DNA of 64,000 nucleotides from Vibrio sp. 99-8-1 (GTDB lineage: Bacteria; Pseudomonadota; Gammaproteobacteria; Enterobacterales; Vibrionaceae): assembly GCF_013114595.1 (NCBI RefSeq), contig NZ_VTXE01000016.1, forward strand, positions 1-64,000. Direction: 5' to 3'. The position numbers were made by a program, and so were the translations under genes. Numbering within the stretch: the stretch's first letter is position 1; every line of letters begins with the position of its first letter. Below the pieces are notes generated by a model. That model did not search any database, was not told where the DNA came from, and saw only the letters and a program-made list of their open reading frames with translations. Positions 62,691 to 64,000 of this stretch are shown here, piece after piece.

Positions 62691-63557
62691 ATGTTCATAG
62701 GAATAGTGGCGAGTTTTATTGGTGCAACGCTGCAAGCTATTAATTATATTCTCACTCAAAATTGCCAGCAAAAGTATAATATTGATGGTGTAAAACTGCT
62801 TGTGGCGACACATGCTGCAATGGGATTTTTTGCGCTTATTCCAGCCATTTTGTTTGATTATTGGCGATATATTCATCCTAGCCAGTATATTGATTTTATA
62901 AAAATCAATCTGCCTTATCTAATTGCACAGTATCTACTTATTAGAGCGATCAAACTGAGTGATGCGTCGGTTGCCTCACCATTGTTGGCATTGAAGATAC
63001 CTGTGCTGGCGTTAATTTCTTGGCTAGTGTTGCAACAATCATTTTCTATACAGCAGTGGGGAGCAATAGCGATTATTGTTGCTATGGCTTGGCGATTCTC
63101 CACGATGTCTGGTGACATATCATTGAAGCCTCTGTTGCTCGTTTTTATCGCTTGTATTGGTTATAGCTGTTCAGATCTAGCGGTAACCGATTTCTCTCAT
63201 CGAGTACCTGGCTCATCTCCGATAGAAAAAGTGATGGTTACCATGACGATAAACTATCTGGTTGTTGGCGTATTAAGCCTGCCTCTGATGGTGACGAACA
63301 AAGTCAGCATAACAATGGTTTATCAGGCTAAATGGGTCGGTTTTGCTTGGTTCTCTGGTGTCATTTTGTTAGTGATTGGTTTTAACCTCAGTGGTGTTGT
63401 GTCCGGTAATATTGTTCAATCATTACGCGGGATAATTGGCATTGCATTGGCGTTTGTATTCTTTCGTCATCAAATTAACCAGCCTATGTCGCTATGGAAA
63501 AATAAGATGATCACCGCGTTGATAATGGTCGCAGCGATTGGACTTTTCTATATTTAA
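62691..63557 (+). CDS. EamA/DMT-type transporter
   Basis: The 288-aa product starts at ATG 62691; GTG 62679 is an alternative. It has nine to ten TM helices with the DMT pattern (ATLQAINYILTQNCQQKYNI, LIRAIKLSDASVASPLLALK, NIVQSLRGIIGIALAFVFFR). The substrate is unknown. It lies just after the palindromic repeat, with no operon partner. Confidence 0.85.
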   Translation: MFIGIVASFIGATLQAINYILTQNCQQKYNIDGVKLLVATHAAMGFFALIPAILFDYWRYIHPSQYIDFIKINLPYLIAQYLLIRAIKLSDASVASPLLALKIPVLALISWLVLQQSFSIQQWGAIAIIVAMAWRFSTMSGDISLKPLLLVFIACIGYSCSDLAVTDFSHRVPGSSPIEKVMVTMTINYLVVGVLSLPLMVTNKVSITMVYQAKWVGFAWFSGVILLVIGFNLSGVVSGNIVQSLRGIIGIALAFVFFRHQINQPMSLWKNKMITALIMVAAIGLFYI

Positions 63558-63665
63558 AACAAGATGATAAAGGCACTTTAAACAGAACTCTCCCCCGAAC
63601 ATGAGATCGGTTTTGTCTTGAAATGTGCTTACATATGGAGGGTGAATGATGAAAACTTCAACGAA

Positions 63666-63694
63666 ACCCGGCAATCAATACCGGGTCTTTTTTT
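63666..63694. terminator. Terminator between the DMT and glycosyltransferase-like genes
   Basis: ACCCGG and CCGGGT with a 9-nt loop, then CTTTTTTTC, make a good intrinsic terminator about 110 bp after the DMT gene stop. A short ORF starting at 63647-63650 overlaps it and is not credible as a gene. Confidence 0.8.
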
Positions 63695-63731
63695 CATCGA
63701 CACAAACAGGCGATGACGCAGTACTTAAAAA

Positions 63732-64000
63732 TCAACAAGCCTTAAATATACCTTCTAGAACACGTTGCAATACTGGATAAGAGAACGAGTCTTCACCTAT
63801 CTGGTAATTGCGAGCCATTTTGTCGGCTCGGTCTTTAGCGTCAGTTAAGTAATGAATGGTTTGTTGAACCGCTTTGTCGTTGATTGAACGATCAATGTAC
63901 GCCAATCCGTTTGCATCAATTTGGTGTTTGTCACCTAGGTCAATAATATCAAACTGGCTCTGTTCTATGTCGGTTGCATAAACAGGATAACGGTAGACAA
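63732..64000 (-). CDS. C-terminal part of a probable glycosyltransferase (runs off the window)
   Basis: Only the last about 89 residues are in the window. The end reads YRYPVYATDIEQSQFDIIDL, VQQTIHYLTDAKDRADKMAR and NYQIGEDSFSYPVLQRVLEG. The pattern 'A-R-N-Y-x-I-G-x-x-x-F-S-Y-x-V-L' resembles the C-terminus of GT4/GT1-type glycosyltransferases. The upstream part, with the donor-binding motif, lies beyond 64000, so the call is tentative. Confidence 0.6.
   Translation of the reverse strand, partial: VYRYPVYATDIEQSQFDIIDLGDKHQIDANGLAYIDRSINDKAVQQTIHYLTDAKDRADKMARNYQIGEDSFSYPVLQRVLEGIFKAC

Noticed and set aside
63647-63790. Short plus-strand ORF (MMKTSTKPGNQYRVFF...) with GGAGGGTGA upstream
   Set aside because: It overlaps an intrinsic terminator and the end of the glycosyltransferase-like gene on the other strand. 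The binding site may be fortuitous.

Overview
The window looks like a chromosomal segment of a marine gammaproteobacterium of the Vibrionaceae, most likely Vibrio. The evidence is the gene order tesB - ybaY - atl - ffs (4.5S RNA), the tandem tRNA-Tyr genes, a run of gene cassettes separated by attC sites of the Vibrio repeat (VCR) type, and moderate GC content with Vibrio-like gene families. No species is assigned.

Layout. 0-5 kb: two tRNA-Tyr genes (minus) and an RND efflux pair. 5-8.2 kb: a small membrane protein, an Lrp-type regulator, tesB, ybaY, atl and the SRP RNA gene ffs. 8.1-16.2 kb: an inserted island next to ffs, bounded by 87-bp direct repeats (85/87 identical) made of the ffs terminator plus the 3' end of the neighbouring small gene. 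It carries an IS3-type transposase remnant, a candidate small RNA, a TetR-like regulator, a second RND efflux pair and a lipoprotein hydrolase, but no visible integrase. 17.2-20.5 kb: a cluster of gene cassettes with six attC sites (one short and degenerate, five VCR-like) and no integron integrase. 20.8-27.4 kb: an amino-acid or peptide catabolic cluster (YheO-type regulator, DMT transporter, Asp/Glu racemase-like protein, M24 peptidase, orphan HTH fragment, RidA, diaminopropionate ammonia-lyase).

27.7-28.7 kb: a RES/Xre toxin-antitoxin pair. 29.0-32.7 kb: a chemoreceptor, a STAS protein and a REC-PP2C-ATPase response regulator, which together look like a partner-switching pathway. 32.8-40.1 kb: two LysR regulators, an NAD(P)-binding protein, envelope proteins, a hemerythrin - DUF2249 - polytopic membrane protein cluster and a DUF1127 protein. 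40.1-51.9 kb: a complete glycerol module. It consists of a glpSTPQV-type ABC importer operon with a sigma-54 promoter, a divergent AcoR-like sigma-54 activator, glpD and glpK, linked by GlpR-like CGAACAT half-sites. 51.9-64 kb: a diguanylate cyclase, an M3 peptidase, pseudouridine catabolism genes (psuG and an HTH-fused psuK), a PAS-GGDEF-EAL protein, a TauE-type permease, a dicarboxylate/amino-acid symporter, a DMT transporter and the end of a probable glycosyltransferase.

The most interesting points are the ffs-adjacent island with its duplicated terminator, the integrase-less cassette cluster, the complementary defects in the two glycerol-transporter ATPases, the sigma-54 control of glycerol uptake, and the racemase/peptidase/RidA/DpaL cluster with its orphan HTH fragment. 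Everything was read by eye. Family assignments rest on motifs recognised in the translations, and no database search was run.
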